Shown one piece after another: positions 32,722 through 33,295 of a DNA stretch of 33,295 nt (positions within the stretch are counted from its first letter, which is position 1; every line of letters starts with the position of its first letter). Position numbers and translations under genes: made by a program. The DNA comes from Bordetella parapertussis (lineage in GTDB: Bacteria > Pseudomonadota > Gammaproteobacteria > Burkholderiales > Burkholderiaceae_B): positions 1 through 33,295 of the forward strand of contig CAMBZR010000034.1 in NCBI GenBank assembly GCA_945872285.1. Direction: 5' to 3'. The notes under the pieces were generated by a model that ran no database searches, was not told the DNA's origin, and saw nothing but the letters and a program-made list of their open reading frames with translations.

Positions 32722-33295
32722 TAGCGTTGTTCTCCGGCTAAAAAGGCTTCAGCATTTTTATAAAATACTTTATCTAACACTGCTTCTGAATAGCCTTCGG
32801 CTTTCCACTCAGTGGTGAGTCTTTCGTATTTGTATAAAGGGTAATCGCCGCCAAACATGATGCGATCTTGCAGGCGACGCGCAATGTCGTGTTTGAGATC
32901 GGGCGTAAAGTACTTGGGCGACCACCCGTGTAATTCATACCAAATATTGCGCTTGTGCATCAGCACGGCAATGGTTTCAGCTTGCCACGGCCAGCCAGGT
33001 CGTGCCGCGACGATCTTCAGTAAGGGATTTTTGGCGGCAACCCAGTCAAGATGACGGGGATGACAACTGTCAAGCAAGATGCCGTTGCCCCCGGGCAGGC
33101 CAGCTCCAAGCCCAGTAGTGCCCACAAAAATCAACACCGGTATTTGAGCTTCAATACAAAGCTTGTAAGAGGGTTCGTACAACGAGTCGCTCGCTGGCAC
33201 AGAACCCGAACCATTCACGGCCAGACCGACAAAGCCTGCTCGCGCATCTATGCAGCGGCGCAGTTCTTTTAGGCCGTCTACGCCGTGTAAGGCGG
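32721..33295 (-). CDS. Amidohydrolase-2-type metal-dependent hydrolase (C-terminal part)
   Basis: The frame is open through the right edge of the window, so only the C-terminal 190 or so residues are present. It carries LLDSCHPRHLDWVA and ARPGWPWQAETIAVL, and the late IMFGGDYPLY motif with the Asp typical of the PF04909 amidohydrolase family (decarboxylases and hydrolases of cyclic acids). A GTG at 33218 is internal, not the start, because the frame continues upstream with family-like sequence (LKELRRCIDARAGFVGLAV). It is first of the four-gene - strand operon within this window. Confidence 0.8.
   Translation of the reverse strand, partial: ALHGVDGLKELRRCIDARAGFVGLAVNGSGSVPASDSLYEPSYKLCIEAQIPVLIFVGTTGLGAGLPGGNGILLDSCHPRHLDWVAAKNPLLKIVAARPGWPWQAETIAVLMHKRNIWYELHGWSPKYFTPDLKHDIARRLQDRIMFGGDYPLYKYERLTTEWKAEGYSEAVLDKVFYKNAEAFLAGEQR

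Noticed and set aside
90..33295. CRISPR arrays, tRNA or rRNA genes, integrases, transposases or prophage genes
   Set aside because: None were seen on either strand; apart from the 201-bp inverted repeat there is no sign of a mobile element.

Overview
This window looks like a phosphorus-scavenging island from a betaproteobacterium, probably Burkholderiales and perhaps Alcaligenaceae-like. That placement rests on protein character, moderate GC content and the neighbouring acyl-CoA ligase/SDR/amidohydrolase operon; I could not run a taxonomic search. Genes are packed tightly and no gap exceeds 300 bases. The largest gaps (2469-2676, 24328-24589, 29115-29369) hold promoter-like sites or a large inverted repeat.

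Left part (1-3927): the tail of an unidentified + strand gene, a membrane-anchored class III aminotransferase, a convergent small membrane protein resembling DUF962/Mpo1, and a GT4 glycosyltransferase preceded by a Pho-box-like site.

Centre (3962-21041): 18 genes run without interruption on the - strand. In transcription order these are phnG-H-I-J-K-L-M (C-P lyase core), phnC-D-E (phosphonate ABC importer), a PhnZ-like HD-domain protein with all diiron ligands, a five-gene oligopeptide-type ABC importer (A-D-F-B-C order), a formylglycine-type phosphonate monoester hydrolase/phosphodiesterase, and a HAD phosphatase. Many junctions overlap by 1-16 nt. Pho-box-like sites lie before phnG and before phnC. 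I see no phnF, phnN or phnP; a divergent 2H-phosphoesterase-like gene (DUF1045) sits at the head.

Right of that (21155-24327): a PlcP-like metallophosphoesterase and an MGDG-synthase-like glycosyltransferase face each other with overlapping stop codons, and each has a near-perfect Pho box. This is the gene pair associated with replacing phospholipids by glycolipids under phosphate starvation. A small uncharacterised gene follows.

24590-29114: a spermidine/iron-type ABC importer (binding protein, two permeases, ATPase) whose last gene is a GpdQ-like phosphodiesterase. It is a second likely uptake-and-hydrolysis system for an organophosphorus compound, probably a phosphodiester.

29140-29340 is a 201-bp inverted repeat in a convergent intergenic region. 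29370-33295 is a - strand catabolic operon (amidohydrolase, atypical SDR, acyl-CoA ligase, secreted MBL-fold hydrolase) with no evident link to phosphorus.

Taken together, I infer a PhoB-type regulon in one place that (i) releases phosphate from membrane phospholipids and substitutes glycolipids, (ii) imports phosphonates and opens C-P bonds by the radical lyase and possibly an oxygenase, and (iii) imports and hydrolyses phosphonate or phosphate esters by two independent importer-hydrolase modules.
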